DNA of 64,000 bases, taken from positions 1,327,356 to 1,391,355 of the forward strand of contig CM064573.1 of assembly GCA_032716605.1 (NCBI GenBank). The letters run 5' to 3'. A program made the translations under genes and the position numbers. The DNA comes from Paralithodes platypus (Eukaryota; Arthropoda; Malacostraca; Decapoda; Lithodidae). Under the pieces are notes generated by a model. The model made no database searches. It saw nothing but the letters and a program-made list of their open reading frames with translations, and was not told the DNA's origin. This document shows positions 51,764 to 61,915 of the stretch, in pieces (position 1 is the stretch's first letter; each line of letters opens with the position of its first letter).

Positions 51764-52235
51764 CACCCTCCCTGCTTCTTTCCTATCCACCACTTTGATT
51801 GCCAGCCACCCTCCCTGCTTCCTTCCTATCCACCACTTTGATAGCCAGCCACCCTCCCTGCTTCCTTCCTATCCACCACTTTGATAGCCAGCCACCCTCC
51901 CTGCTTCCTTCCTATCCACCACTTTGATAGCCAGCCACCCTCCCTGCTTCCTTCCTATCCACCACTTTGATAGCCAGCCACCCTCCCTGCTTCCTTCCTA
52001 TCCACCACTTTGATAGCCAGCCAGGGTACCCTCCCTGCTTCCTTCCTATCCACCACTTTGATAGCCAGCCACCCTCCCTGCTTCCTTCCTATCCACCACT
52101 TTGATAGCCAGCCACCCTCCCTGCTTCCTTCCTATCCACCACTTTGATAGCCAGCCACCCTCCCTGCTTCCTTCCTATCCACCACTTTGATAGCCAGCCA
52201 CCCTCCGAGTTCCTTCCTATCCACCACTTTGATAG
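51764..52235. repeat. 43-bp satellite, second array, running into the gap
   Basis: About 11 units identical in type to 48007-49373, including the rare GGGTACCC variant at 52022. The array is cut by the assembly gap. Confidence 0.95.
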
Positions 52236-52335
52236 NNNNNNNNNNNNNNNNNNNNNNNNNNNNNNNNNNNNNNNNNNNNNNNNNNNNNNNNNNNNNNNNN
52301 NNNNNNNNNNNNNNNNNNNNNNNNNNNNNNNNNNN
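52236..52335. other. assembly gap (100 N)
   Basis: Exactly 100 N, the conventional size for a gap of unknown length. The true satellite length here is unknown. Confidence 0.99.
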
Positions 52336-52349
52336 GCAAGACAGATAAT

Positions 52350-52384
<35 letters not shown>

Positions 52385-52416
52385 CATAACAGTGAAATAG
52401 AGAGAGAAAGGGGGTT

Positions 52417-52459
<43 letters not shown>

Positions 52460-52604
52460 AGAGGAGCAATAACGGAGCCACAACTTCTGTCCCCCCTGTA
52501 ACCCCCCCCCCTCCCCTACCCTACCCCCTGCAAGGACATAACCCTACCCTACCACCCTGCCAAGACATCTTGTATGACTGTATGTGCAAGGAGAGAGAGA
52601 GAGA
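52350..52604. repeat. (GATA)n, (GA)n and C-rich simple repeats
   Basis: GATA at 52353-52383, GA at 52423-52457, CCCTACCCTACC at 52507-52557, GA again at 52590-52604 abutting the CR1 tail. Confidence 0.9.
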
Positions 52605-53599
52605 GTACAAAGGAGTACAAAGGAAATCAAGCAAAAACAGATCTAGTGACCCTTCTAGGTTGCTTGTCCTCCAAAACACTGAGGATCAAGTGTCCAAACA
52701 GTGGTTTAGAGTGGGTAAGGGAACATTGGAAAGGGAAATACTGCCCTGGAACTAATGTCCGTGGCAGGATTAGGAAGTTAGTAGGGGACAGATGGGTTAG
52801 TAACTGAGGGGGGGATAAAATAAAGTTATTCATTTACAAACGCAGTCAGTCGCGGGTTTGATGCGAGATATTTGTCTAGGCGGAGTTTAAATGAATCAAC
52901 GGTGATGCAGTCTATAACGTTTCGGGGAAGCCCATTCCACAAGTTGACCACTCGATTGAAGAAGAAATTCTTAGATTCGTGTGAGTTAAAAGATTTACCA
53001 CAATTTTGCAACCGTTTCCCCGCGTGTAATTAGATTGGTCGATAGTGAAGTACTTACTACAGTTCATATTGTCGATGCCTTTGATGATTTTGAACACTTG
53101 AATTAAGTCACCTCTTAATCTGCGCTGGGTTAAAGGAAATAGATTTAATTCTCTAAGACGCTCTTCGGATGGTTTGTTCTTTAGGCTAGGTCTCATTTTG
53201 GTAACTCTACGTTGAACTCGTTCTAGCTTGTTTATATCTTTTTTGGTAATAAGGGCACCAGGATTGAACGCAGTATTCCAGAAGAGGGCGGACTAATGAA
53301 TTGTAAAGGGTTAGGATAACTTCTTTGGATTTATGCTCAAATGACCTGCCTATAAAGCCAATTATTTTGTTTGCCTTATTAACAACTTCTGAACATTGTT
53401 GACTCGGTTTTAGGTTACTCGATATTGTTACTACCAGATCGGTTTCTCTGTTTACATTCTTAAGCTGAGTGCCATTCATCGAATAGTTTGCTTTCTCATT
53501 TAGGTATCCGATATGTAGTACTTTACATTTATCCGCATTGAAACTCATTTGCCAAATTTGGGCCCAACATGACAATTTATCTAGATTGTGTTGCATATC
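52605..53599 (-). mobile_element. CR1 subfamily 1, 5'-truncated
   Basis: Colinear on the minus strand with 59380-60373. The 3' end has two copies of the TTTGTACTCC word, against a (GA)n tract. The 5' truncation at 53599 falls at GATATGCAACACAATCTAGA, beside GATA repeats. Confidence 0.9.
52826..53597 (-). pseudogene. CR1 ORF2 C-terminal fragment (broken)
   Basis: It starts after the catalytic Asp-Asp motif, so no RT activity is possible. Blocks: QHNLDKLSCWAQIWQMSFNA, LVVTISSNLKPSQQCS, LVRPLLEYCVQSWCPYYQK, RLRELNLFPLTQRRLRGDLI, FFNRVVNLWNGLPRNVID. Frameshifts near 53240 and 52995 break the frame. Relative to the other copies it has the substitutions LGV to VV and IPS to RPS-type changes. Stop at 52826-52828. 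Confidence 0.85.
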
Positions 53600-53628
53600 A
53601 AATTAGTTTATATTCTAGTTTATTGACC

Positions 53629-53674
<46 letters not shown>

Positions 53675-53740
53675 TTTATTGACCATATAGATAGATAGAT
53701 AGATACATAGATAGATAGATAGTTTATTGACCACAGCAAA
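53600..53740. repeat. (GATA)n with TAGTTTATTGACCA spacers
   Basis: Three copies of TAGTTTATTGACCA separated by GATA tracts of different lengths. It lies at the 5' edge of the CR1 copy. Confidence 0.9.
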
Positions 53741-53840
53741 ATGTAAAATGTGAAAAATATAAAAAAATACAAAATATAAAAAATGAAAAATGCATACATA
53801 CGAACATACACACAAATCCTATAGGTAGATACTAAGTTAT

Positions 53841-53902
53841 AGCAAATCGTCTAACAGTGGCCAGAATGTGAGAACAATGCGTCATCGGGCTGAAGGGGTT
53901 AC
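53841..53902 (+). mobile_element. family B right end
   Basis: AAATCGTCTAACAGTGGCCA, GAATGTGAGAACAATGCG, TCATCGGGCTGAAGGGGTTA. Left half absent; the terminal TTAA is mutated to TTAC. Confidence 0.5.
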
Positions 53903-54031
53903 ATTTGGCACTGGCTGAGATTCACCGGTTGAAATGGTCTATAGTCTGACGATAAATTGAATCCCATAGTAACATTCTGTATAGGCCTATATCAATAGTG
54001 GATGGACAAATTACTATGTCTCTTCATCCTA

Positions 54032-54367
54032 TTAAGGGGAGATTTCCACTTGAGGGATTTTTTTATTTACCCCTTTCTCCCTCATGTTTAGCCCCATTGC
54101 TTTTGAGATTTTAAGACGTTCGCCACATTAGTTTGGCGATTTTAAGAACTTTTGCCCCATTTATGTCACTTTTAAGACCTTTCGTGCCATTTAGGTGTCG
54201 ATTTTTTCCTGGCGAGCGATAGCGAGCCTGTAATTTAAGAGGAACCGGCCTTCGGCCGGGAAATTTTTGCTACCGAAAAATGTACAAATTTATCTTGACA
54301 GGGGGTCAAGGGGTGTAATTTGAAGCTTAATGGAAGTCTAGGAAACATACTAAAAACCTCCCCTTAA
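54032..54367 (-). mobile_element. family A TTAA element, full length
   Basis: 336 bp, TTAAGGGGAGATTTCCAC to AAAAACCTCCCCTTAA. Stem CCGGCCTTCGGCCGG perfect, core intact, hairpin with one inserted base (TTTTTGCTACCGAAAAATG). Confidence 0.78.
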
Positions 54368-54600
54368 TACCAGGCTTTTATAATTTACAATATGTCACTT
54401 GACAAATTTCATAATGGGTAAGAAATCAAGACGAAGATATGGCAATTTACCGTCCAGTTTTCCGCGAGCTCTGTGTAGCACCTATGCCCTCACCACCAAC
54501 CCCCCAAAATCTTGACAATAACCATATTTTACCAACCGACCAACTCGACCGATATTACTACCCTCCAAGTTTCTCTCCCTGATGGACGGGGTAATAACAG
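54368..54600. other. no feature supported
   Basis: Unique-looking sequence with no element or frame I can support. Confidence 0.4.
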
Positions 54601-54604
54601 TCCA

Positions 54605-54622
54605 TTCTCTGCTGTCTGCCTC

Positions 54623-54653
<31 letters not shown>

Positions 54654-55275
54654 AATTGTTGGGTTTCTGTCTGTTTTGGTTGTTTGTGTGTTTGTTTGTT
54701 TGTTTGTTTTTGTTTACCTGTTGTTGTCTTTGTTTGTTTGTCTTACTATCTGTTTTCTAATTGTTGGGTTTCTGTCTTTGGGTTTGTTTGTTTACCTGTT
54801 TTGTCTTTCTTTATACTTGTTTACCTGTTTTGTCTTTGTTTATACTTGTTTACCTGTTTTGTCTTTGTTTATACTTGTTTACCTGTTTTGTCTTTCTTTA
54901 TACTTGTTTACCTGTTTTGTCTTTGTTTACCTGTTTTGTCTTTCTTTATACTTGTTTACCTGTTTTGTCTTTGTTTATACTTGTTTACCTGTTTTGTCTT
55001 TATACTTGTTTACCTGTTTTGTCTTTGTTTATACTTGTTTACCTGTTTTGTCTTTGTTTATACTTGTTTACCTGTTTTGTGTCTTTGTTTATATCTTGTT
55101 TACCTGTTTTGTCTTTGTTTATACTTGTTTACCTGTTTTGTCTTTGTTTATACTTGTTTACCTGTTTTGTCTTTGTTTATACTTGTTTACCTGTTTTGTC
55201 TTTGTTTATACTTGTTTACCTGTTTTGTCTTTGTTTATACTTGTTTACCTGTTTTGTCTTTGTTTATTTGTCGAC
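54605..55275. repeat. 29-bp minisatellite GTCTTTGTTTATACTTGTTT plus ACCTGTTTT
   Basis: About 18 units with 1-2 bp indels and some shortened units, preceded by (TGTC)n and (GTTT)n. Because 29 is not a multiple of three, the frames of 230-270 codons simply rotate through phases (FTCFVFVYTCLPVLSL). They are hydrophobic by composition and not genes. Confidence 0.95.
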
Positions 55276-55527
55276 TGTCTTTCTATTTGTCTGTTTATCT
55301 ATATTTTGTCATATATACTGTATATATATATATTTTTTTTTCAACTCTTTCTATCACTATCTATATTTTATCTATTTATTTGTCAACTATCTTTCTATAT
55401 CTATAGTTTGTCTGTTATTTTGTCTATCTCTCTATCTCTATGTATCTATATTTAGTTTATGTTGATTTTCCTAACTATAATTTATATATCTGTTATCTAC
55501 TGTATCTTTATTGATTTGTATGACTGT

Positions 55528-55680
<153 letters not shown>

Positions 55681-55770
55681 CTGTTTACTTAGCTATACTT
55701 GTTTACCTGTTTTTGTCTATGTATATTAGTTTGACAATTTGTTCTATCTGATTGCCTATCTATATATTAG

Positions 55771-56048
55771 TTAAGGGGGTGGCCTGCTATTTTTCTCTCA
55801 TTTTCTCTCTTTCTCTGGCTTATATCCATTCTGCCCAATTCAGCCTACTATTTTAAGATGCTTATCCCCATCCAGGTGTCGAGTTTTTCCTGGTGAGCGG
55901 TAGCGAGCCAGTATATGTTTATAAATGTTTTTGACAGCAGGCTAAATATGTAAATTTTTCGATAGAAAAATGTCTCCGGCGAAACCGGATTTCTCGATAC
56001 AATGCTGGCTCGCTATCGATCGCCTGGAAGAAATCGTCACCTAGATGG

Positions 56049-56080
<32 letters not shown>

Positions 56081-56163
56081 AGTAGGCTGAATGGGGCCGA
56101 ATGGATACAAGCCAGATAAAGAGAGAAAAGGAGAGAAAAAAAAACCCAGGTCACTCCCCTTAA
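55771..56163. mobile_element. subfamily E TTAA element, complete
   Basis: 393 bp, TTAAGGGGGTGGCCTG to CAGGTCACTCCCCTTAA. The halves are inverted complements (TTTCTCTCTTTCTCTGGCTT with AAGCCAGATAAAGAGAGAAA; GAGCGGTAGCGAGCCAG with CTGGCTCGCTATCGATCGCC). Central hairpin TTTTTCGATAGAAAAATGT and stem TCCGGCGAAACCGGA. An A-run of about 30 lies at 56049-56079. Non-coding. Confidence 0.78.
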
Positions 56164-56229
56164 TCTGTGTTGTGTTGTCTGTGTGTTATAGTCTGAATAC
56201 TTTAGTGTCACCCTGTATGTGTGTATACC

Positions 56230-56482
56230 CCGTTTTCTATCCGTCTATCTGTCTGTCTGTCTATCAAGCTGTCTGTCTCTTTATCTGCCTGTCTTTCTGT
56301 CTATCTTGTTAGTTTGTCTGTCTGTATGTTCCCTTGTTTGTCTATCCATCTGTCTGTCTGTCTCACTATCTGTCACTTTAACTGTCTGTCTGTCTGTCTG
56401 TCTATCACCTTATCTGTCACTTTATCCGCCTGTCTGTCCCCTAGTCTGTCTGTCTGTCTGTCCATTCTGTCTGTCTGTCCCC
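56230..56482. repeat. imperfect (CTGT)n array
   Basis: CTGTCTGTCTAT-type tetranucleotides with many substitutions over 250 bp. Confidence 0.92.
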
Positions 56483-56655
56483 CCATAACAACTTTCTTCC
56501 CGTCCTTCCAACTGTTCCCCTGACACTACTTCCCTCCGAGGTCATAATGGCTTGCTCAAATAAAAACCCTCCAGTATGGCTTCCCTCACTGATTCTTATA
56601 GACACTCTCTCGATATGGATGGTGGCTATATCTTTCTTGGTCGCTCTCTTCTTTT

Positions 56656-56752
56656 ATTCTCTCTCTCTCTCTCTCTCTCTCTCGCTTCATTTCCACTTTT
56701 CTTCTTAACTTATCTCTCCTTCACACACACACATACACACACACACACTCAT

Positions 56753-56800
<48 letters not shown>

Positions 56801-56802
56801 AT

Positions 56803-56852
<50 letters not shown>
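56656..56852. repeat. (CT)n and two (AC)n microsatellites
   Basis: CT at 56657-56684. The (AC)n tracts at 56757-56797 and 56808-56852 are separated by CTCATTCTTA, which also precedes the first. They abut the CR1 copy at 56853. Confidence 0.95.
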
Positions 56853-56854
<2 letters not shown>

Positions 56855-57175
56855 CGGAGGATCATCGTCTCAGGAATCGTCCCCCGGCTCGGTGTAGAGA
56901 GCCGATTTTACAACATAGCCACCAGCACAAATCGTTGTCTAGCAAACCTCTGCAGGAAGGAGAACGTGGGATTCGTCGACACCTGGGACAATTTCTACTA
57001 CGATGACTATTTGTTTTCGAATGATGGAGTTCATCTGAACCAGGTGGGAGCAGCGCGTTTTGGGCGTCTTCTCAACGATGCGGTGAAGGATTTTCGGAGA
57101 AGAAATCAACTCAGCACAGGACAACCAGGAAGGAGGACCGAAGACAGCGAGGACGGCAATCTACAAAGGAATTAA
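56855..57175 (+). pseudogene. CR1 ORF1 C-terminal fragment, SGNH-type esterase domain
   Basis: About 106 residues remain, running from RRIIVSGIVPRLG through NRCLANLCRKENVGFVDTWD and SNDGVHLNQVGAARFGRLL to a stop at 57173-57175. The DGVHLN block (57023-57040) carries the Asp-x-x-His pair that ends the catalytic triad of SGNH/GDSL hydrolases. Esterase domains are known in ORF1 of CR1-like elements, where they may help RNP-membrane or lipid interactions. The N-terminal part with the nucleophile serine is missing; an (AC)n tract stands in its place. ORF2 begins just downstream. The protein cannot be a complete enzyme. Identification is by motif, fairly confident because the CR1 endonuclease follows directly. 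Confidence 0.78.
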
Positions 57176-57201
57176 ATACTAATCCGTCAAGAACCGCGAA
57201 T

Positions 57202-60151
57202 TTGGATAAAGCTCCACCAACACGACCCAAATTCAAAACCGTCAGGGATAACAACCGAGGACCGAGGACAGCCATGAATGTAAATGTAGATCCGACCAGA
57301 ACCAAAAATTCGATGAAAGAACGATCTGCGAGTTCTAAAACCGCAACTTTAAAGGTTTTCTATGCAAACGCTCGTAGCATACGCAATAAATTTTCAGATT
57401 TAGAGGAACTAGTGTTTACAGAAAATTATGATGTGATTGGCATAACAGAATCTTGGCTCAATACACAAGATAGAGACTTTTTAGCAGAGTATTCACTTCC
57501 CGGTTATGTAATGTTTGAGAACAGCCGAATAAATAAAAATGGAGGTGGCGTTTTATTTTATATCAAAGAAAGTCTTAACCCGACCCTCGTGTCAAAACCT
57601 CAAATTGTGAACGTCGACACATCTTTTGTGCTAATAAAGAAATAAAGGTACAAAAATAATACTTGCGTTAATATACAGACCTCCAGCTCAATCAGTGCAA
57701 ACTGACCGAGAAATTTACGAACAAATTGCAGATGTAAGTAACTCACAAGATACCGTAATTTTTGGCGACTTTAATTTACCTGTGACCAAGTGGGGCGATA
57801 CTCTTACTTCACACTCCGGACATGACTTGTATACGAACTTGCAAGAGAGTTCGCTTTATCAATTTGTTCGAATGCCGACCCGTGGTAATAACGTTCTTGA
57901 CATTGTACTTGCAACAAAAGAAGAATTGATAGAGAATTTGAATGTTGGTGATGAATTCAGTAACAGCGACCATCGTACGATAACTTTCACTTTAAAGTTT
58001 ACTAGTAACGAACCAAATAGTAGCATCGAAAAAGTCCCTAATTTCAAGAAAGCAAACTTCCATAAACTTAGAGCTATGTTTAAAGAAACTGACTGGAGCT
58101 TTTTAATTAACAATAACGACATAAATACATCTTGGAAGTTATTCGAAACCACTTACCTAAAAGCAGTGCAAGACTGCATACCATCGAAAATACGGCGTCC
58201 AGGCCATAATAATAAGCCCGAATGGTGGAATAAAGATATTTCAAACTGCCTGCTTGCTAAAAAATGCTAATGATAGATTAAAAATCCTCACAAAATGACG
58301 AAGAACGGGTGAAATTTGTAGAGCTACGACGCAAAGCCAAAAAGTTAATTAAGCAAAGTAAAAAGACCTTAGAGTTACATATTGCGAATCAAAGTAAAAC
58401 AAACCCGAAAGAATTCTATAGTTATATCAGAAAGAAAAAAGTAGTTACTTCAACTGTTGGACCGTTAGTCGATGAAAAAGGAGAATACACCAAAGACGAA
58501 GTACAAATGAGTAATGCCCTCAATACCTTCTTTGCATCAGTTTTTACAACAGAAGACCTCAGTGATATCCCTACACCATCGCCGATTCAGATTGATAATT
58601 CAGATGTTCTAAGCAATATCACCGTTACAGAGAGAGAAGTATTGAATTGTTTAGATAAACTCAAGGTAAATAAAACGCCAGGACCTGATACAATCTCGCC
58701 TAGAGTTCTAAAGGAAGCTAAGAATGAGCTCTCCAAACCACTGACATTACTATTCAATAAATCCTTGCAGTCTGGAACTATGCCTGATCAGTGGAAGCTA
58801 GCCAACGTAACACCGATATTAAAAAAAGGCAGCAAATCCCTACCCAGTAACTATCGTCCAATTAGCTTAACCTCAGTTGTATGTAAAATGCTAGAAACGG
58901 TCATACGAGACAGACTCGTAAATCACTTGGAGGAAAATAACATACTTAAAGATACTCAACACGGCTTTCGTAAAAAACGTTCCTGTTTAACAAACCTCTT
59001 AGACTTCTTCCACGATATCCTCAACCTCTACGATGAGAGTAAAGCTGTAGATATTATATACCTTGATTTTCAAAAGGCCTTTGACAAAGTTCCCCACAAA
59101 CGTTTACTGCTAAAACTAAAAGCGCATGGAATACAAGACGGTGTGTTGAAATGGATAGAAAATTGGCTCAGCAACAGAAAGCAAAGGGTAGTCATAAACG
59201 GTAAGGCATCTAAATGGACCAATGTAAGTAGCGGGGTACCCCAGGGATCGGTACTAGGACCAATTCTCTTTCTAATTTACATCAACGACATAGATGAGGG
59301 TCTCACCTGCACAATCTCAAAATTTGCTGACGATACAAAAAATTGCAAATAGCGTACTCTCAAAAGAACAAGTTGACGATATGCAACACAATCTAGATAA
59401 ATTGTCATGTTGGGCCCAAATTTGGCAAATGAGTTTCAATGCGGATAAATGTAAAGTACTACATGTCGGATACCTAAATGAGAAAGCAAACTATTCGATG
59501 AATGGCACTCAGCTTAAGAATGTAAACAGAGAAACTGATCTGGGAGTAACAATATCGAGTAACCTAAAACCGAGTCAACAATGTTCAGAAGTTGTTAAGA
59601 AGGCAAACAAAATAATTGGCTTTATAGGCAGGTCATTTGAGCATAAATCCAAAGAAGTTATCCTAACCCTTTACAATTCCTTAGTCCGCCCTCTTCTGGA
59701 ATACTGCGTTCAATCCTGGTGCCCTTATTACCAAAAAGATATAAACAAGCTAGAACGAGTTCAACGTAGAGTTACCAAAATGATACCTAGCCTAAAGAAC
59801 AAACCATACGAAGAGCGTCTTAGAGAATTAAATCTATTTCCTTTAACCCAGCGCAGATTAAGAGGCGACTTAATTCAAGTGTTCAAAATCATCAAAGGCA
59901 TCGACAATATGAACTGTAGTAAGTACTTCACTATCGACCAATCTAATTACACGCGGGGAAACGGTTGCAAAATTATTGGTAAATCTTTTAACTCGCACGA
60001 ATCTAAGAATTTCTTCTTCAATCGAGTTGTCAACTTGTGGAATGGGCTTCCCCGAGACGTTATAGACTGCAGCACCGTTGATTCATTTAAATTCCGCCTA
60101 GACAAATATCTCGCATCAAACCCGCGACTGACTGCGTTTGTAAATGAATAA
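57202..60151 (+). pseudogene. CR1 ORF2 polyprotein: endonuclease and reverse transcriptase (frameshifted)
   Basis: The product nicks target DNA and primes reverse transcription there. The first ATG in frame is at 57274. AP-like endonuclease: YANARSIRNKF, IGITESWLN, IYRPP, GDFN (57764-57775) and SDH (57965-57973). Reverse transcriptase: [36 protein letters not shown] (59062-59085), [10 protein letters not shown] (59233-59262) and FADD with catalytic aspartates at 59329-59334. Then a CR1-type C-terminus (LVRPLLEYCVQSWCPYYQKD, RVVNLWNGLPRDVID), stop at 60149-60151. Frame breaks lie near 57643, 58262, 58293 and 59341, each at or beside an A-rich run. The last is a six-A run where the 21.4-kb copy has five. 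Either the element is dead or these are sequencing indels. All catalytic residues I can place are intact. Confidence 0.9.
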
Positions 60152-60373
60152 CTTTATCCTCCCCTCAGTTACTAACCCATATGTTCCCTACTAACTTCCT
60201 AGTCCTGCCACGTTAGTGGCAGGGCAGTAGTTCCCTTTCCAATGTTCCCTTACCCACTCTAAACCACTGTTTGGACACTTGATCCTCAGTGTTTTGGAGG
60301 ACAAGCAACCTAGAAGGGTCACTAGATCTGTTGTTGCTTGATTTTCTTTGTACTCCTTTGTACTCCTTTGTAC
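60152..60373 (+). other. CR1 3' UTR and terminal repeat
   Basis: Conserved in copies at 22255-22467, 52605-52825 and, diverged, 61952-62110. It ends in three CTTTGTACTC words (60346-60373). CR1 elements elsewhere end in short tandem repeats recognised by their reverse transcriptase; this is probably the equivalent (inference). Confidence 0.75.
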
Positions 60374-60500
60374 ACACACACACACACACACACTCTCTCT
60401 CCCGTCCCTCCTCTCACTGTCTCTCCCTTCCCTCCTCTCACTCTCTCCCCACCCCCCTCTCCCTCTCTCCCCACCCCTCTCTCCCCACCCCCCTCTCCCT
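60374..60500. repeat. (AC)n(CT)n and CTCTCCCCACCCC repeats
   Basis: AC at 60373-60391, then CT- and C-rich irregular repeats. Confidence 0.88.
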
Positions 60501-60682
60501 CCGGCCAGATATACGAGATGGCCGTCCTTTGGCGAACTTCCGCGCTCCCTCTAAATTAAGCGGCGCCCCTCCTTTACCGGCAACGGCGATAGTTTGAGAT
60601 CTATCGGCGGTGACTCGCGCGGATCTATCGGCCCCCGACGTATTCGCAGAGGGGTTTCCGAGGGATAATAATTTGGGGGGTC
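60501..60682. other. CpG-rich unexplained segment
   Basis: About 180 bp with many CpG (GACTCGCGCGGATCTATCGG, AAGCGGCGCCCC, CGACGTATTCGCAG) in an otherwise CpG-poor setting. GATCTATCGGC occurs twice. I find no frame, rRNA or tRNA signature. Confidence 0.5.
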
Positions 60683-60755
60683 GAGAGAGAGAGAGAGAGA
60701 GAGAGAGTGTGTGTAAGATATAGAGCCACCAAGGAGAGAGTTGTCTATATAGAGT

Positions 60756-60794
<39 letters not shown>

Positions 60795-61401
60795 CGAGCG
60801 AGTAAGATATAGATCCACCAAGGAGAGAGTTGTCTATATAGAGTTTCAGAGAGAGAGAGAGAGCGTAAGATATAGATCCACCAAGGAGAGAGTTGTCTAT
60901 ATAGAGTTTCAGAGAGAGAGAGAGAGCGTAAGATATAGAGCCACCAAGGAGAGAGTTGTCTATATACAGTTTCAGAGAGAGAGAGAGAGCGTAAGATATA
61001 GAGCCACCAAGGAGAGAGTTGTCTATAGAGAGAGAGAGTAAGATATAGAGCCACCAAGGAGAGAGTTGTCTATATAGAGTTTCAGAGAGAGAGAGAGAGC
61101 GTAAGATATAGAGCCACCAAGGAGAGAGTTGTCTATAGAGAGAGAGAGAGAGTAAGATATAGAGCCACCAAGGAGAGAGTTGTCTATATAGAGTTTCAGA
61201 GAGAGAGAGCTTAAGATATAGAGCCACCAAGGAGAGAGTTGTCTATAGAGAGAGAGAGAGAGTAAGATATAGAGCCACCAAGGAGAGAGTTGTCTATAGA
61301 GAGAGAGAGAGTAAGATATAGAGCCACCAAGGAGAGAGTTGTCTATAGAGAGAGAGAGAGAGAGAGAGAGTAAGATATAGAGCCACCAAGGAGAGAGTTG
61401 T

Positions 61402-61441
<40 letters not shown>

Positions 61442-61615
61442 CGAGAGCGAGCGAGTAAGATATAGATCCACCAAGGAGAGAGTTGTCTATATAGAGTTTC
61501 AGAGAGAGAGAGAGAGCGTAAGATATAGAGCCACCAAGGAGAGAGTTTGAGAGCGAGTAAGATATAGAGCCACCAAGGAGAGAGTTGTTTACAGAGAGAG
61601 AGAGAGAGAGAGGTG
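60683..61615. repeat. minisatellite with 37-bp core and variable (GA)n
   Basis: Core TAAGATATAGAGCCACCAAG plus GAGAGAGTTGTCTATA, about 15 copies, each separated by GA tracts of 5-20 repeats, some with the extra TATAGAGTTTCAGAG segment. Minus-strand frames read LYRQLSPWWLYIL repeats and are artefacts. Confidence 0.93.
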
Positions 61616-61915
61616 TGTGAAGAGGAATATGGAGATCAGTAAGGAAAGAAGTTAATAGGAAGTTGGAATAAGTAAATAAAGGAATAATAAGATAAATATG
61701 AGAAATAATAAGCCATAAAGAGAGAAATACTATTTAATGATATTCAAAATACAAAATTGTGATACGGTATATAAGGACTACAAAATAAGTCGGCCGAATA
61801 CAAAGTCAGCCGCTAGGAGAACTTGGTAACTACTACTCCCCATAACGTTTCTCAGGTGATCGTAAAGAGATTAAAAGTCCCCCCTCCCCTCCCCTCCACG
61901 ACCTCACCCGTTTTC
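61616..61915. other. no gene supported
   Basis: AT-rich with AATAATAAG words. No element recognised. Confidence 0.45.

Larger units (their letters stand above)
56853..60373 (+). mobile_element. CR1-clade non-LTR retrotransposon, longest copy
   Basis: 3.5 kb: C-terminal part of ORF1 (esterase), ORF2 (endonuclease plus reverse transcriptase), a 3' UTR of about 220 bp, and a 3' terminus with three CTTTGTACTC words, followed by (AC)n. The 5' part is replaced by (AC)n. Layout and sequence blocks fit the CR1 clade of the Jockey superfamily. Several single-base frameshifts in A-rich stretches break ORF2. Confidence 0.9.

Noticed and set aside
54582..55465. Three overlapping cysteine-rich hydrophobic membrane-like proteins
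   Set aside because: A 29-bp repeat read in three rotating phases; the same words appear in all three frames.
56576..56850. N-terminal extension of the esterase fragment
   Set aside because: The frame continues upstream only through CT and AC microsatellites, so the real protein part begins near 56855.
60438..61230. Minus-strand proteins rich in LYRQLSPWWLYIL
   Set aside because: Translation of the GA-containing minisatellite; frames overlap each other in different phases.
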